A stretch of 64,000 bases of DNA, taken from Pseudomonas sp. MF4836. Lineage in GTDB: Bacteria > Pseudomonadota > Gammaproteobacteria > Pseudomonadales > Pseudomonadaceae. The stretch spans positions 124,001 to 188,000 of the forward strand of contig NZ_MVOL01000013.1 of NCBI RefSeq assembly GCF_002018875.1, in the 5' to 3' direction. Under the pieces are notes generated by a model. It was given only the letters and a program-made list of their open reading frames with translations, had not been told where the DNA came from and did no database searches. Both the position numbers and the translations under genes were made by a program. Of the stretch, positions 23,254-32,198 are shown one piece after another (the first letter of the stretch is position 1; every line of letters begins with the position of its first letter).

Positions 23254-24837
23254 ATGTCTCCCTACAAGCAATTTGCCCTCGATTGGGTCGAACGCCATCG
23301 CCAGCAGCTGTCGGACTGGCATCAGATCATCTGGCATTACGCCGAGCCGGCGTTTCGCGAATACAAGTCCTGCGCCTGGTACGTGCAGTTGCTGGAAGCT
23401 GAAGGCTTCACCGTGGAGCAGAACAGCGGCGGCATGCCCACCGCCTTCTGCGCCACCTTCACCCAGGGCACGGGCCCGGTGCTGGCGACCTACGCCGAGT
23501 ACGACGCAGTGCCCGGCAACTGCCAGGCGGCGACCACCCGCAAAATGCCCCGTGACGGCCTGTCGCGCTTTGCCCCGGGGCATACCGACCCGCATTCGGC
23601 CCTGGGCATCAGCGCCCTGGGCGGGGCCTTGGCGGCAAAAGCGGCGATGCTCGAATTCGGCCTGCAGGGCACCATCAAGTTCTTCGGCGAGCCGGCGGAA
23701 AAACTCCGCGCCTCCAAGCCGGTGCACGCGGCCAAGGGTTACTACGATGACCTGGACGCGGCCATCAGCTTTCACCCGACCTACATGCTGCCGCTGAACA
23801 ACACCACCACCTGGAATACCCATTGCGGTATTGCCTACGCCTATATCTACAGCTTCACCTGCGACGACCCGCAAAACTGGATCGCCGCCGATCGCTACAG
23901 CCCGATCCCGCAAAACCACCTGGCTGCCCGGGCGCCGGGGGCCAACGATGCCCTGGTGCACTTCTACACCCTGAACGAAAGCCTGCGTCGCTCGACCCTG
24001 CCGTTCACCGGCCTGTGGAGCTACAACGAGGCGATTCTCACCGCCGGCCAGGCCACCGCCGACAACTTGCCGCCACACCTGTCGCAAATCCAGTACCTGC
24101 TGCGCTGCGACTCCATCGAGCAGGCCGAAACCATCTCCCAGGTGATGGACAACAACGCCGCTGCGGCCGCCATGGCCACCGGTTGCCAATGGAAAAAAAC
24201 CTGGGTCTGCAAGTCGCGCGGCGGCCTGCCCAACCATGTGCTGGCCCAGTCCACCTACGACAACCTGGCCGCCATCGGCGCACCACGCTGGGATGAAGAG
24301 GCCTGTGCCATTGCCCGCGAGATCCAGGTCAACCTGGGTCTTGCGCCGATGGACAAGCCCTTCCTGCCGGCCATCGAGGAGTTGATCGACCCCCAGGAAT
24401 GCGAGCGCCAGCTGCGCCTGCAAATGCCGGCCTGGCAGAACTACCTGACCTCCGACGACTACCCGGAATACACCTGGCACTGCCCCACCGTGCGCCTGCT
24501 GGTGGCCCGGCCGATGCTTGCCGCGCCGCCGGGCACGGTCTACCCGGACTGGGTTTCCAACGCCCTGGGCGGGATTGCCCAGACCATCGACCCAATGATC
24601 GATGTCGCGGCCAAGACCATTGCCTGCACCTTGCTCGACCTGTTCGGCGATGCCGACCTGCTGGGCGCGGCCAAGGCCGAGTTCGAGCAGCGCACCGGCG
24701 GCGGGATTGGCGGCAGTCGCTGGCAGGCGCCGCTGCTGCCGGCGGACTTCAAGGCCCCGCACCGCTTCCGCTGGCCGGAGTACATCCGCACCGCGCGGGG
24801 CGAAGAGTGGTGGATTCCCGCCCGCGATGACGAATGA
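23254..24837 (+). CDS. M20D-family amidohydrolase (AbgB-like) with altered metal motif
   Basis: The protein is 527 residues and resembles p-aminobenzoyl-glutamate hydrolase subunit B and related amidases: TYAEYDAVPGNCQA, then a lid domain, then a C-terminal catalytic part. The usual GH-x-CGH-N metal motif reads GHTDPHS (His110-Asp112-His114), so the cysteine ligand position is aspartate, and the GxPAEE pair reads GEPAEK with Lys150. These changes look like a subfamily rather than decay, because the frame is intact and surrounding residues are conserved. Likely it splits an amide bond of the imported compound. The ATG at 23254 has TGGAG 8 bp upstream. It overlaps the ABC gene frame by ATGA at 24834-24837. 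Confidence 0.8.
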   Translation: MSPYKQFALDWVERHRQQLSDWHQIIWHYAEPAFREYKSCAWYVQLLEAEGFTVEQNSGGMPTAFCATFTQGTGPVLATYAEYDAVPGNCQAATTRKMPRDGLSRFAPGHTDPHSALGISALGGALAAKAAMLEFGLQGTIKFFGEPAEKLRASKPVHAAKGYYDDLDAAISFHPTYMLPLNNTTTWNTHCGIAYAYIYSFTCDDPQNWIAADRYSPIPQNHLAARAPGANDALVHFYTLNESLRRSTLPFTGLWSYNEAILTAGQATADNLPPHLSQIQYLLRCDSIEQAETISQVMDNNAAAAAMATGCQWKKTWVCKSRGGLPNHVLAQSTYDNLAAIGAPRWDEEACAIAREIQVNLGLAPMDKPFLPAIEELIDPQECERQLRLQMPAWQNYLTSDDYPEYTWHCPTVRLLVARPMLAAPPGTVYPDWVSNALGGIAQTIDPMIDVAAKTIACTLLDLFGDADLLGAAKAEFEQRTGGGIGGSRWQAPLLPADFKAPHRFRWPEYIRTARGEEWWIPARDDE

Positions 24838-24884
24838 CGGCTGGCTTACGCCGCGCAACCAGAGCAACCAGGGGAGACACAGAC

Positions 24885-25685
24885 GTGCCTGCAGCAGTGA
24901 ATAAAAACAGTCCGGACACCCCGGTAGTCGCGATTGACGACTTGCACAAGAGTTATGCCGATCACCATGTCCTGAAGGGGATTTCGCTGCGCGCCAACGA
25001 GGGCGAAGTGGTGTCGCTGATCGGCTCCAGCGGCTCGGGAAAAAGCACCTTGCTGCGCTGCATCAACCTGCTGGAAGTGCCGTGCAGCGGCAGCTTGCGC
25101 ATCAATGGCGAACAGGTGAAGTTGAAGACCAACGCCCGGGGCGTGGCGCAGATTGCCGACGCGCGCCAGGTGGAGCGCTTGCGTACCCGGCTGAGCATGG
25201 TGTTTCAGAGCTTCAACCTGTGGCCGCACCGCACGGTGCTGGAAAACGTCATCGAAGCCCCGGTATTTGTCTTGGGCGAAGACCGCAAGGAGGCCATCGC
25301 CCACGGCGAGCACCTGCTGGAGAAGGTCGGCCTGATCGACAAGCGTGACGTGTTCCCGGCCTTTCTTTCCGGCGGCCAGCAGCAACGGGTGGCCATTGCC
25401 CGGGCCCTGGCCATGCGGCCCCAGGTGATGCTCTTCGACGAGCCGACCTCGGCCCTCGATCCGGAGCTGGTGGGCGAGGTGCTGCGGGTGATCCAGGGCA
25501 TTGCCGAAGAGGGGCGGACCATGATCCTGGTCACCCACGAAATGGCGTTTGCCCGGGATGTTTCGAGCAAGGTGGTGTATTTGCATCAGGGCCAGGTGGA
25601 AGAGGAAGGGCCGCCGGCCCAGGTATTACTGGACCCGCGCAGCGAACGCTGCCGACAATTTGTGATGGCGCAGGACAACCGCTGA
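24885..25685 (+). CDS. Polar amino acid ABC transporter ATP-binding protein
   Basis: The 266-residue protein (GTG start at 24885) carries Walker A GSSGSGKSTLLR, the Q loop in MVFQSFNLWPH, ABC signature LSGGQQQRVAIARAL, Walker B VMLFDEPTSALD, and the H loop VTHEMAF. It is of the HisP/GlnQ type. The GTG is preceded by GGGGAG at 8 bp; an ATG at 24834, overlapping the M20 gene stop, would add 17 poorly conserved residues with no site of its own. It works with the binding protein and two permeases that follow to import the substrate of the pathway. Confidence 0.92.
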   Translation: MPAAVNKNSPDTPVVAIDDLHKSYADHHVLKGISLRANEGEVVSLIGSSGSGKSTLLRCINLLEVPCSGSLRINGEQVKLKTNARGVAQIADARQVERLRTRLSMVFQSFNLWPHRTVLENVIEAPVFVLGEDRKEAIAHGEHLLEKVGLIDKRDVFPAFLSGGQQQRVAIARALAMRPQVMLFDEPTSALDPELVGEVLRVIQGIAEEGRTMILVTHEMAFARDVSSKVVYLHQGQVEEEGPPAQVLLDPRSERCRQFVMAQDNR

Positions 25686-25740
25686 CCTGGCTCAAACGGC
25701 CTGACCCAACAATAACAATCGATAAAACGAGGGTTTCATC

Positions 25741-26517
25741 ATGAAAAAGACACTGTTGCTCCTGCTCCAGGCGTGCGTCCTGACGTGTGCCGGCGCACCG
25801 GCTTTCGCCGCAGACAAGGTGGTGTTCGGCATCGCCCTGGAACCCTATCCGCCGTTCTCCTACAAAAATGGCAGTGGTGCCTGGAGCGGTTTCGAGCCGG
25901 ACATGATCAGCGCGGTGTGCGCGCAGATGCAGGCCGACTGCAAGCTCAATGAAATGGCCTGGGACGGGCTGATTCCGGCGCTCAAGTCGCAGCAGGTGGA
26001 TGTGGTGCTCAACTCGCTGTCGATCACCCCGGAGCGCAAGGAGGTGATTGATTTCACCCAGCCTTACTTCTTCACCCGTGCGCTGTGGGTGGCCGACGCC
26101 AGCCTCAAGGTCGATCCCACGCCCGAGGGCCTGAAAGGCAAGATCATCGGCGTGCAGGGTTCCACCACTCACTCGGCGTACATCAAGAAGTACTTCGGCG
26201 CCAACTCCACCGTGCGCTACTACAACGACCAGGACGACATCCTCGCCGACCTGCGCAGTGGCCGCATCGACATCTTCCTGGCCGATCAATTGGCGGTGGA
26301 GCCGCTGCTGGACAGCCCGGACAACGCGATGCTCGCCAGCAAAGGCGTGGCGCCCCTGGACCCGCTGTTCGGCGAAGGCGTCGGCGCCGGTGTGCGCAAA
26401 GGCAACGATGCCCTGCGCGAGCGCCTGAACGTGGCCTTGCAGGCCCTGCGGGACAATGGCACCTACGAGAAGATTCGCGCCAAGTACTTCAAGACCGATA
26501 TCTCGTCCCTTGAATAA
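25741..26517 (+). CDS. Polar amino acid ABC transporter periplasmic binding protein
   Basis: The protein has 258 residues with a signal peptide (MKKTLLLLLQACVLTCAG..AFA, cleavage before ADKVVFG). The mature protein shows the SBP_bac_3 fold: YPPFSYKNGSGAWSGFEPDM, then LIPALKSQQVDVVLNSLSITPERKEVIDFT (about 82-112), and GVQGSTTHSAYIKKYF. The conserved SITPER arginine binds the amino-acid carboxylate in the family. It lies 55 bp after the ATPase gene and ahead of the permeases. The substrate is presumably a cationic or guanidino amino-acid derivative, inferred from neighbouring AruH/AruI-like enzymes. Confidence 0.9.
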   Translation: MKKTLLLLLQACVLTCAGAPAFAADKVVFGIALEPYPPFSYKNGSGAWSGFEPDMISAVCAQMQADCKLNEMAWDGLIPALKSQQVDVVLNSLSITPERKEVIDFTQPYFFTRALWVADASLKVDPTPEGLKGKIIGVQGSTTHSAYIKKYFGANSTVRYYNDQDDILADLRSGRIDIFLADQLAVEPLLDSPDNAMLASKGVAPLDPLFGEGVGAGVRKGNDALRERLNVALQALRDNGTYEKIRAKYFKTDISSLE

Positions 26518-26553
26518 TCACGCTCTACAGGTCCATCCCCGGCAGGTGCGCTT

Positions 26554-27267
26554 ATGACTGTATCGGAAATCTACCGGCTGTTTTTTGCCGAGGGCTGGCT
26601 CCAGGCCCTGGCCCAGGGGATGGTGAAAACCCTGGGTATCTCCCTGGGCGCCTTTATCCTCGGGCTGGCCATCGGCTTGCTGGTGGCCATGGTCAAGCTG
26701 CGTGGCCCACGCTGGCTGGTGCTGTGCGCCAACTGCTACACCACCCTGTACCGCGCGGTGCCGGAACTGCTGCTGATCCTGCTGCTGTATTACGCCGGCA
26801 CCGACCTGATCAACCTGCTGATGGCCCAGCTGGGGCGGCCGGGGGTGGAGGTCAACGGTTTCATGGCGGCCATCGTGGTGCTGGGGATCGTCCAGGGCGC
26901 CTACTCCGGAGAGATCATCCGCGGCGCGATCCAGGCCATTCCCCATGGCCAGATCGAGGCGGCGCGGGCCTATGGCATCAATCGCCTGTTGCTGCTGCGG
27001 CGCATCGTGCTGCCTAGCATGATGCCGTTCGCCATCGCCGGGCTGTCGAACCTGTGGCTGGTGCTGGTCAAGGAAAGCGCGCTGATCAGCGTCGTCGGCT
27101 ACACCGAGCTGCTGTCGGCGGGGCGCCAGGCGGCGGCATCGACCAAACACTACCTGCTGTTCTACCTCGCGGTGGCGGCGTTCTATTACCTGATCACGCT
27201 GGTCTCCAGCTCGGTGTTCCGGCAGCTCGAAGTGCGCTTCGAACGCTGGATGCCACGACACGTCTAG
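26554..27267 (+). CDS. ABC transporter permease, HisQ type
   Basis: The 237-residue inner-membrane protein has about five helices and starts MTVSEIYRLFFAEGWLQA. The EAA loop for contact with the ATPase is PHGQIEAARAYGINRLLLLRRIVLPSM (about 130-156). It is a typical HisQ-like subunit of polar amino acid importers. It is 36 bp after the binding-protein gene and 9 bp before the second permease, indicating one operon. Confidence 0.92.
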   Translation: MTVSEIYRLFFAEGWLQALAQGMVKTLGISLGAFILGLAIGLLVAMVKLRGPRWLVLCANCYTTLYRAVPELLLILLLYYAGTDLINLLMAQLGRPGVEVNGFMAAIVVLGIVQGAYSGEIIRGAIQAIPHGQIEAARAYGINRLLLLRRIVLPSMMPFAIAGLSNLWLVLVKESALISVVGYTELLSAGRQAAASTKHYLLFYLAVAAFYYLITLVSSSVFRQLEVRFERWMPRHV

Positions 27268-27276
27268 GAGGCGGGC

Positions 27277-27966
27277 ATGGACTTCAACTGGCTGAACAAC
27301 TTTTCCAGCGAACTGATCCGTGGCGCCTGGATCACCTTCCAGTTGCTGCTGATTTCCGGCGCCCTGGGGTTTCTGATGGCGGTCGGCGTGGCGTTGGGTC
27401 GCTTGTCGCGCAACCCGCTGCTGGCCAACGGGCTGCGTTTCTACACCAGCGTGTTGCGCGGCACGCCGCTGCTGGTGCAGATCTACATCCTCTACTACGG
27501 TGTCGGCAGCGTGTTTGCCAGCTTCCCGCTGATTCGCGGCAGCCTGCTCTGGCCGTACCTGCGTGAAGGCTTCTGGTACGTGGCCCTGGCCCTGACCTTG
27601 AGCGTGTCGGCCTATGTCGGCGAAGTACTGCGCGGCGGCCTGCGCGCGGTGCCGCGGGGTGAGCTGGAAGCGGCTCGGGCCTATGGCATGCGGCCCTGGC
27701 TGGTGCTGCGCCGGGTGTGGATGCCCCGAGCCTTGCAGATGCTGCGCCCGACCCTGGCCGGGGAAAGCGTGATGCTGCTCAAGGCCACGGCCCTGGCGTC
27801 CACTGTGGCGGTCACCGACCTGCTGGGTGCGGCCAACCTGGTGCGTGCCCAGACCCTGCGGGTCTACGAGCCGCTGCTGGTGGTAGCGGTGATCTACATC
27901 ATTCTGGCGATCGTGATCGAGCAGGCCTTCAACCGCATTGGCAAGACGCCACAGCGCCAGGCCTGA
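27277..27966 (+). CDS. ABC transporter permease, HisM type
   Basis: This 229-residue membrane protein pairs with the previous gene. It has a similar EAA loop (PRGELEAARAYGMRPWLVLRRVW, about 127-149) and the GESVMLLKATALASTVAVTDLLGAA region found in HisM/ArtM subunits. An AGGAGG site sits just before the ATG at 27277. The last permease residues read RIGKTPQRQA. Together with the ATPase and binding protein it completes a four-part importer. Confidence 0.92.
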   Translation: MDFNWLNNFSSELIRGAWITFQLLLISGALGFLMAVGVALGRLSRNPLLANGLRFYTSVLRGTPLLVQIYILYYGVGSVFASFPLIRGSLLWPYLREGFWYVALALTLSVSAYVGEVLRGGLRAVPRGELEAARAYGMRPWLVLRRVWMPRALQMLRPTLAGESVMLLKATALASTVAVTDLLGAANLVRAQTLRVYEPLLVVAVIYIILAIVIEQAFNRIGKTPQRQA

Positions 27967-28014
27967 GATCTGAATTCATTTAAGCGTTGGCCGAGGGCCG
28001 GCGAGGAGTGGCTA

Positions 28015-29196
28015 ATGCAGTATTCATCCGTGGTCAAACGCATCAGCGGCGAGACCGTCAGTGCCTGGGACATCCACTACGCCGCCTGCGACGCCCAGGA
28101 GCGCGGCGAGGATGCGATTGTGCTGAGCATCGGCGATCCGGACTTCGCCACCGACGAGGCAATCTGCGCCGCAGCCGTCCAGGCTTTGAAGGAAGGCGAC
28201 ACCCATTACACCCACGTGGTCGGGCGCCCGGCCCTGCGCGCGGCGATCGCCGCCAAGCAGGCAGCCCTGCTCGACTTGCCGGTAACTGCGGAAAACATCG
28301 CAGTGGTCGCCGGTGCGCAGAATGGCTTGTATGCCACCGCCATGTGCCTGTTCGAGCAGGGCGACGAAGTCCTGGTGCCGGAGCCGATGTACCTGACCTA
28401 CGCCGCCAGCATCCAGGCCAGCGGCGCGCGGCTGGTGTCGATCGCGCAGCCGGCGGCGGAGGATTTCCGGCTCAGCGTGGCGGCCCTCGAGGCGCAGATC
28501 ACCGAGCGCACCCGGGGCATCGCCCTGGCCACGCCGAACAATCCCACCGGCAACGTCTACACCCTCGAAGAACTGGAAGCGGTGGCCCTGGTCGCCCGGC
28601 GCCATGACTTGTGGGTGATCAGCGACGAAGTCTATGGCCAGCTCACCTACGACCGGCCCCACCAGAGCGTGGCCACCTTGCCCGGCATGCTGGAACGCAC
28701 CGTGGTGCTCAACAGCCTGTCCAAGTCCCATGCCATGACTGGCTGGCGCGTTGGTTGGGTGGTGGCGCCCACCGAGCTGGTCGGGCATCTGGATAACCTG
28801 CTGCTGTGCATGCTGTACGGCTTGCCGGGGTTTATCCAGGCGGCGGCGCTGAAGGCGCTGGAGCTGGACGAGCAGATCGTCGGCCAGGCCCGTGAGCTGT
28901 ATCGCCGGCGCCGCGACCTGGTGGTGGCCGGCCTGGGCCAGTTGCCGCTGCTCAAGTGCAAGGTCCCGGAGGCGGGCATGTTCATGTTGGTGGACGTGCG
29001 CGGCACGGGGCTGTCGAGCACCGAATTCGCCTGGCAGCTGTTCCGTGCCACCGGTGTCTCGGTGCTTGATGCCAGTGCGTTCGGCGCCAGCACCGCAGGC
29101 TTTGTCCGGGTCTCCTTCACGGTTTCCGACACGGCCCTCAGCGAAGCCTGCCGGCGCATCGCCCGCTTCGTCGAAAGCCTGGAGGCCGGCCGCTAG
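28015..29196 (+). CDS. Class I/II aminotransferase resembling arginine:pyruvate transaminase AruH
   Basis: The 393-residue PLP enzyme starts MQYSSVVKRISGETVSAWDIHY, like P. aeruginosa AruH. Recognisable parts are IGDPDFATDE, NNPTGNVY (substrate carboxylate loop), WVISDEVYGQL (PLP aspartate), SLSKSHAMTGWRVGW with Schiff-base Lys237, and GFVRVSF with the C-terminal arginine. AruH transfers the amino group of arginine to pyruvate, giving 2-ketoarginine, the substrate of AruI; an AruI-like gene is in the same run. GAGGAG lies 6 bp before the ATG. A related but different amino acid could be the true substrate. Confidence 0.82.
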   Translation: MQYSSVVKRISGETVSAWDIHYAACDAQERGEDAIVLSIGDPDFATDEAICAAAVQALKEGDTHYTHVVGRPALRAAIAAKQAALLDLPVTAENIAVVAGAQNGLYATAMCLFEQGDEVLVPEPMYLTYAASIQASGARLVSIAQPAAEDFRLSVAALEAQITERTRGIALATPNNPTGNVYTLEELEAVALVARRHDLWVISDEVYGQLTYDRPHQSVATLPGMLERTVVLNSLSKSHAMTGWRVGWVVAPTELVGHLDNLLLCMLYGLPGFIQAAALKALELDEQIVGQARELYRRRRDLVVAGLGQLPLLKCKVPEAGMFMLVDVRGTGLSSTEFAWQLFRATGVSVLDASAFGASTAGFVRVSFTVSDTALSEACRRIARFVESLEAGR

Positions 29197-29288
29197 AGCC
29201 TGCCCCAACCCCGCTGACTGACTTCGTCCAACGGCGCGAAAACGCGCCGCAGGGCCTCCCTTTGCCTAGAAAAAAGCAGGTGCCGCAC

Positions 29289-31037
29289 ATGACAGCCATC
29301 GACAACTTCACATCGACCCACTCCAGCAGTGGGCTGTTTGCCGATCTGATCCTCGATAACGGAAGGATCCGTACCATGAACCCGGCCCAGCCCTGGGCTG
29401 AAAGCGTGGCGATTCGTGGCGGCCGCCTGATTGCGGTGGGCCTGCGCGGCGACGTGTTGCCGTTCAAGGGCCCGCTGACCCGGGTGCATGATCTGCAAGG
29501 GGCGTTCTGCATGCCTGGCCTGCACGATATGCACACCCACCCGGACCTGGCGCTGGCCCCACGCTTCAGCGACGACCTGGACGTGGGCATCGAAGACCCG
29601 ACCCCGGAGCAGCTCAAGCAGGCGATCCTGGCCTACGCCGAGAGTCACCCGGGCGATGGCTGGATTCATGGCCAGTACTGGGTGCGCTACACCTTTCGCG
29701 AGGCGGGACTGACCCCGGGGCGGGCCTGGCTCGACAGCATCCTGCCGGATCGCCCGATCGCGCTGCTCGATCGCATGTGGGGCACCATGATGGTCAACTC
29801 TCGGGCCCTGGAGCTGGCAGGCATCGACCGCCATACCAGCGACCCGCGCAACGGCTACCTGGAACGCGACGAACTGACGGGCGAACCCACCGGGCTGATG
29901 ATCGACGGCGCCTACGCCATGATCCACGCCGCCATGCCGCCGACCCCGGTGGAGGTGCTGCGCCAGGCCTACCGCGATGGCGTGCACTTCCAGAGCGCCC
30001 GCGGCGTGACGGCCAGCAAGTACGTGCATGTCTGTGAGCAGCGCCTGCAAGCCCTCAAGGAACTCGACGACCAGGGCCAGTTGACGGTCCGTATCGAAGC
30101 GGCCATCAGCTGGCAGGACGATATCTTCCCGGTGCGCCGGCGCTGGGAGCTGCTCAGCGGCGAGCGGCACTATTACCGCAGCGCGCGGCTCAGTGCCAAC
30201 GCGGTCAAGTTTCACTTTGATGGCACCGTGGAGCCGCGCTCGTCCTACCTGCTGACCCCCTGGCCGCAGGAAGCGAGCTGGCGCGGCAAGCTCAACCTGA
30301 CGCCTGAGCACATCACCGACATGGTGGTCGACATGGACCGCCGTGGCCTGCGGGTGATCGCCCACTGCACCGGCGATGGCGCCTCCGACGTTTTCCTCGA
30401 TGCGGTGGCCGAGGCGCGCCGGCGCAATGGCTTCAGCGGGATTCGCCATCAGTGCGCCCACAGCACCTTGCTGCACCCGGGCAACCTCAAGCGCTTTCGC
30501 GAGCTGGAAGTGATTGCTGAATTTTCCCCGGCGGCCTGGTACCCGACGCCGTTCGCCACCGGCGCCCGCTCCGGCTACGGCCAGGAGCGCCTCAAGCGTA
30601 TCTATGACTTCAAGGGCGTGTTGGCGGCGGGCGGTATCGCGGTCATGGGCACCGACTGGCCGGTGGCCTCGATCGACCCCTGGCTGGCACTGGAGACCAT
30701 GGTCACCCGGCAGAACCCGTGGAACCAGGAGCCTGACTGCTTCGGTGAACCGATCTCCCTGGAGCAGGCACTGCAAGTGGTGACCAGCAATGGCTCCTAT
30801 GCCATGGGCCTGGAGCACCTCACCGGCAGCCTGGAGGTGGGCAAGTCGGCGGACCTGATCGTGCTCGACCGCGACCTGTTCGCCCAGCCGGCGCGCAACT
30901 ATATCCACCGCACCCAAGTGCAACTGACCCTGGTTGAAGGCCAGCCGGTGTACGACTTGCAGGGGCTGTTCGATGACACCCCGCTGCAGGCCACCTGGCG
31001 TGGGAAACCGCCGGTGCTGGAAGGAGAGGGGTCATGA
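29289..31037 (+). CDS. YtcJ-like metal-dependent amidohydrolase
   Basis: The 582-residue protein belongs to the amidohydrolase superfamily (COG1574-like). After an N-terminal beta domain (LFADLILDNGRIRTM) comes the metal motif MPGLHDMHTHPDL (HxH, about 76-80), later VIAHCTGDGASD and the aspartate in VMGTDWPVASID; the C-terminal beta strand region closes with KSADLIVLDRDLF. Such enzymes hydrolyse amide or cyclic amide bonds. The ATG at 29289 is preceded by GCAGGTG; the frame extends to a TTG at 29262 without need. Its TGA overlaps the ATG of the CobW-type GTPase (ATGA, 31034-31037), hinting at metal delivery to this enzyme. Confidence 0.87.
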   Translation: MTAIDNFTSTHSSSGLFADLILDNGRIRTMNPAQPWAESVAIRGGRLIAVGLRGDVLPFKGPLTRVHDLQGAFCMPGLHDMHTHPDLALAPRFSDDLDVGIEDPTPEQLKQAILAYAESHPGDGWIHGQYWVRYTFREAGLTPGRAWLDSILPDRPIALLDRMWGTMMVNSRALELAGIDRHTSDPRNGYLERDELTGEPTGLMIDGAYAMIHAAMPPTPVEVLRQAYRDGVHFQSARGVTASKYVHVCEQRLQALKELDDQGQLTVRIEAAISWQDDIFPVRRRWELLSGERHYYRSARLSANAVKFHFDGTVEPRSSYLLTPWPQEASWRGKLNLTPEHITDMVVDMDRRGLRVIAHCTGDGASDVFLDAVAEARRRNGFSGIRHQCAHSTLLHPGNLKRFRELEVIAEFSPAAWYPTPFATGARSGYGQERLKRIYDFKGVLAAGGIAVMGTDWPVASIDPWLALETMVTRQNPWNQEPDCFGEPISLEQALQVVTSNGSYAMGLEHLTGSLEVGKSADLIVLDRDLFAQPARNYIHRTQVQLTLVEGQPVYDLQGLFDDTPLQATWRGKPPVLEGEGS

Positions 31038-31954
31038 ACCGTATTGCCGTGACGGTGATCTGCGGCTTTCTCGGCGCCGGCAAGACCACCTTGCTCAACC
31101 GCATGGTCCAGCGCGACGACGCTGGGCGCCTGGCGGTGATCGTGAATGATTTTGGCGAGCTCAACATCGACGCGGCGATCATCGCCGAGGTGACCGATGC
31201 CGTGTACAGCCTGCAAAACGGCTGTATCTGCTGCACCGTCCAGGAAGACCTGCTGGCCCAGTTGGTCAGCCTCAGCCAACTGAGCCCGCGCCTGGAGCGC
31301 ATCGTCATCGAATGCAGCGGGGTTTCCGATCCGCAGCGCATCCTGCAAACCCTGGCCTACCCGCAACTGCGCGCCCAATTGCAGCTCGATGCGGTGATCA
31401 CCGTGGTCGACGGGGTCGGCTACAGCAGCCTGGAAGGGGAGTTTGCCCGCCTGTCCCGGGCCCAGGTCGCCTGTGCCGACCTGGTGCTGCTGAACAAGAC
31501 CGATCTGCTCGCCCCGCAGGAACTGGCGGTGATACGCAGCAAGTTGGGGGCGAGGGTGCCGGTGATCGAGACGGTGTACGCCGAACTGCCCGACAGCCTG
31601 CTGCTCAGCGACCGGGGCGAGGCTGGCTCGCTGAAAATGCTCCCGGCCACCACCCGCCATGACCAACTGTTCGAATCCTGGCTCTGGCAGAGCCCGCAAG
31701 CCCTGGACCCTGAGCGCTTTCGCCAGTGGCTGGCGCAGATCCCGCCCCAGGTCTTCCGGGTCAAGGGCCTGGTGCACCTGCAAGGCATCCAGGCTCCCCA
31801 GTGGTTGCAACATGTCGGCCAGCGCAGCCAGTTCAGCGCCGCGCAAAACAGCGATGCACAGCAGGCGGTGCAACTGGTGTTCATCGCCCGTCGCGGCAGT
31901 GAACTGCGCGAAAGCCTGGGCCGCAGCCTGGAGGCGTGTTTGATTGCGGCTTGA
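31034..31954 (+). CDS. CobW/G3E-family GTPase (putative metallochaperone)
   Basis: The protein has 306 residues. The P-loop is GFLGAGKTT (11-19), the metal-binding motif is GCICC with Cys64, Cys66 and Cys67, the base-specificity motif is LLNKTD, and a CobW C-terminal domain follows (QVFRVKGLVHLQG). G3E GTPases load metals (zinc, cobalt, iron or nickel) into client enzymes. The four-base overlap with the preceding amidohydrolase gene and the presence of the M20D enzyme in the same run suggest that one of these is the client. This is inference from context. It is the last gene of the run. Confidence 0.88.
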   Translation: MNRIAVTVICGFLGAGKTTLLNRMVQRDDAGRLAVIVNDFGELNIDAAIIAEVTDAVYSLQNGCICCTVQEDLLAQLVSLSQLSPRLERIVIECSGVSDPQRILQTLAYPQLRAQLQLDAVITVVDGVGYSSLEGEFARLSRAQVACADLVLLNKTDLLAPQELAVIRSKLGARVPVIETVYAELPDSLLLSDRGEAGSLKMLPATTRHDQLFESWLWQSPQALDPERFRQWLAQIPPQVFRVKGLVHLQGIQAPQWLQHVGQRSQFSAAQNSDAQQAVQLVFIARRGSELRESLGRSLEACLIAA

Positions 31955-32198
31955 GTGACAACGGCAGCGGCTGCAAGGGTGTTCGCGCGCCCGTTGTGGC
32001 CTTGCCCGGAGCCCCCGGTTTTGATCGATTCAGGCGCCAATCGGACGGCGCCGAAATCCAGGCGCCGCGCGTCCATTTTGTTTCCTGAACAAAGCGCCAA
32101 GTGCCAACAAAAACTCCTCTTGCTGATGTAATGTGCTGCACCGTGAGCGTTGCTCAGGTGGGTGCAGGGCAGGCATATTTCGATGGTCGGAGGTTGTG

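Noticed and set aside
27277..27966. Possible histidine or arginine transporter symbols (hisM, artM) for the permeases.
   Set aside because: The family is clear but substrate cannot be decided, so no specific gene name is given.
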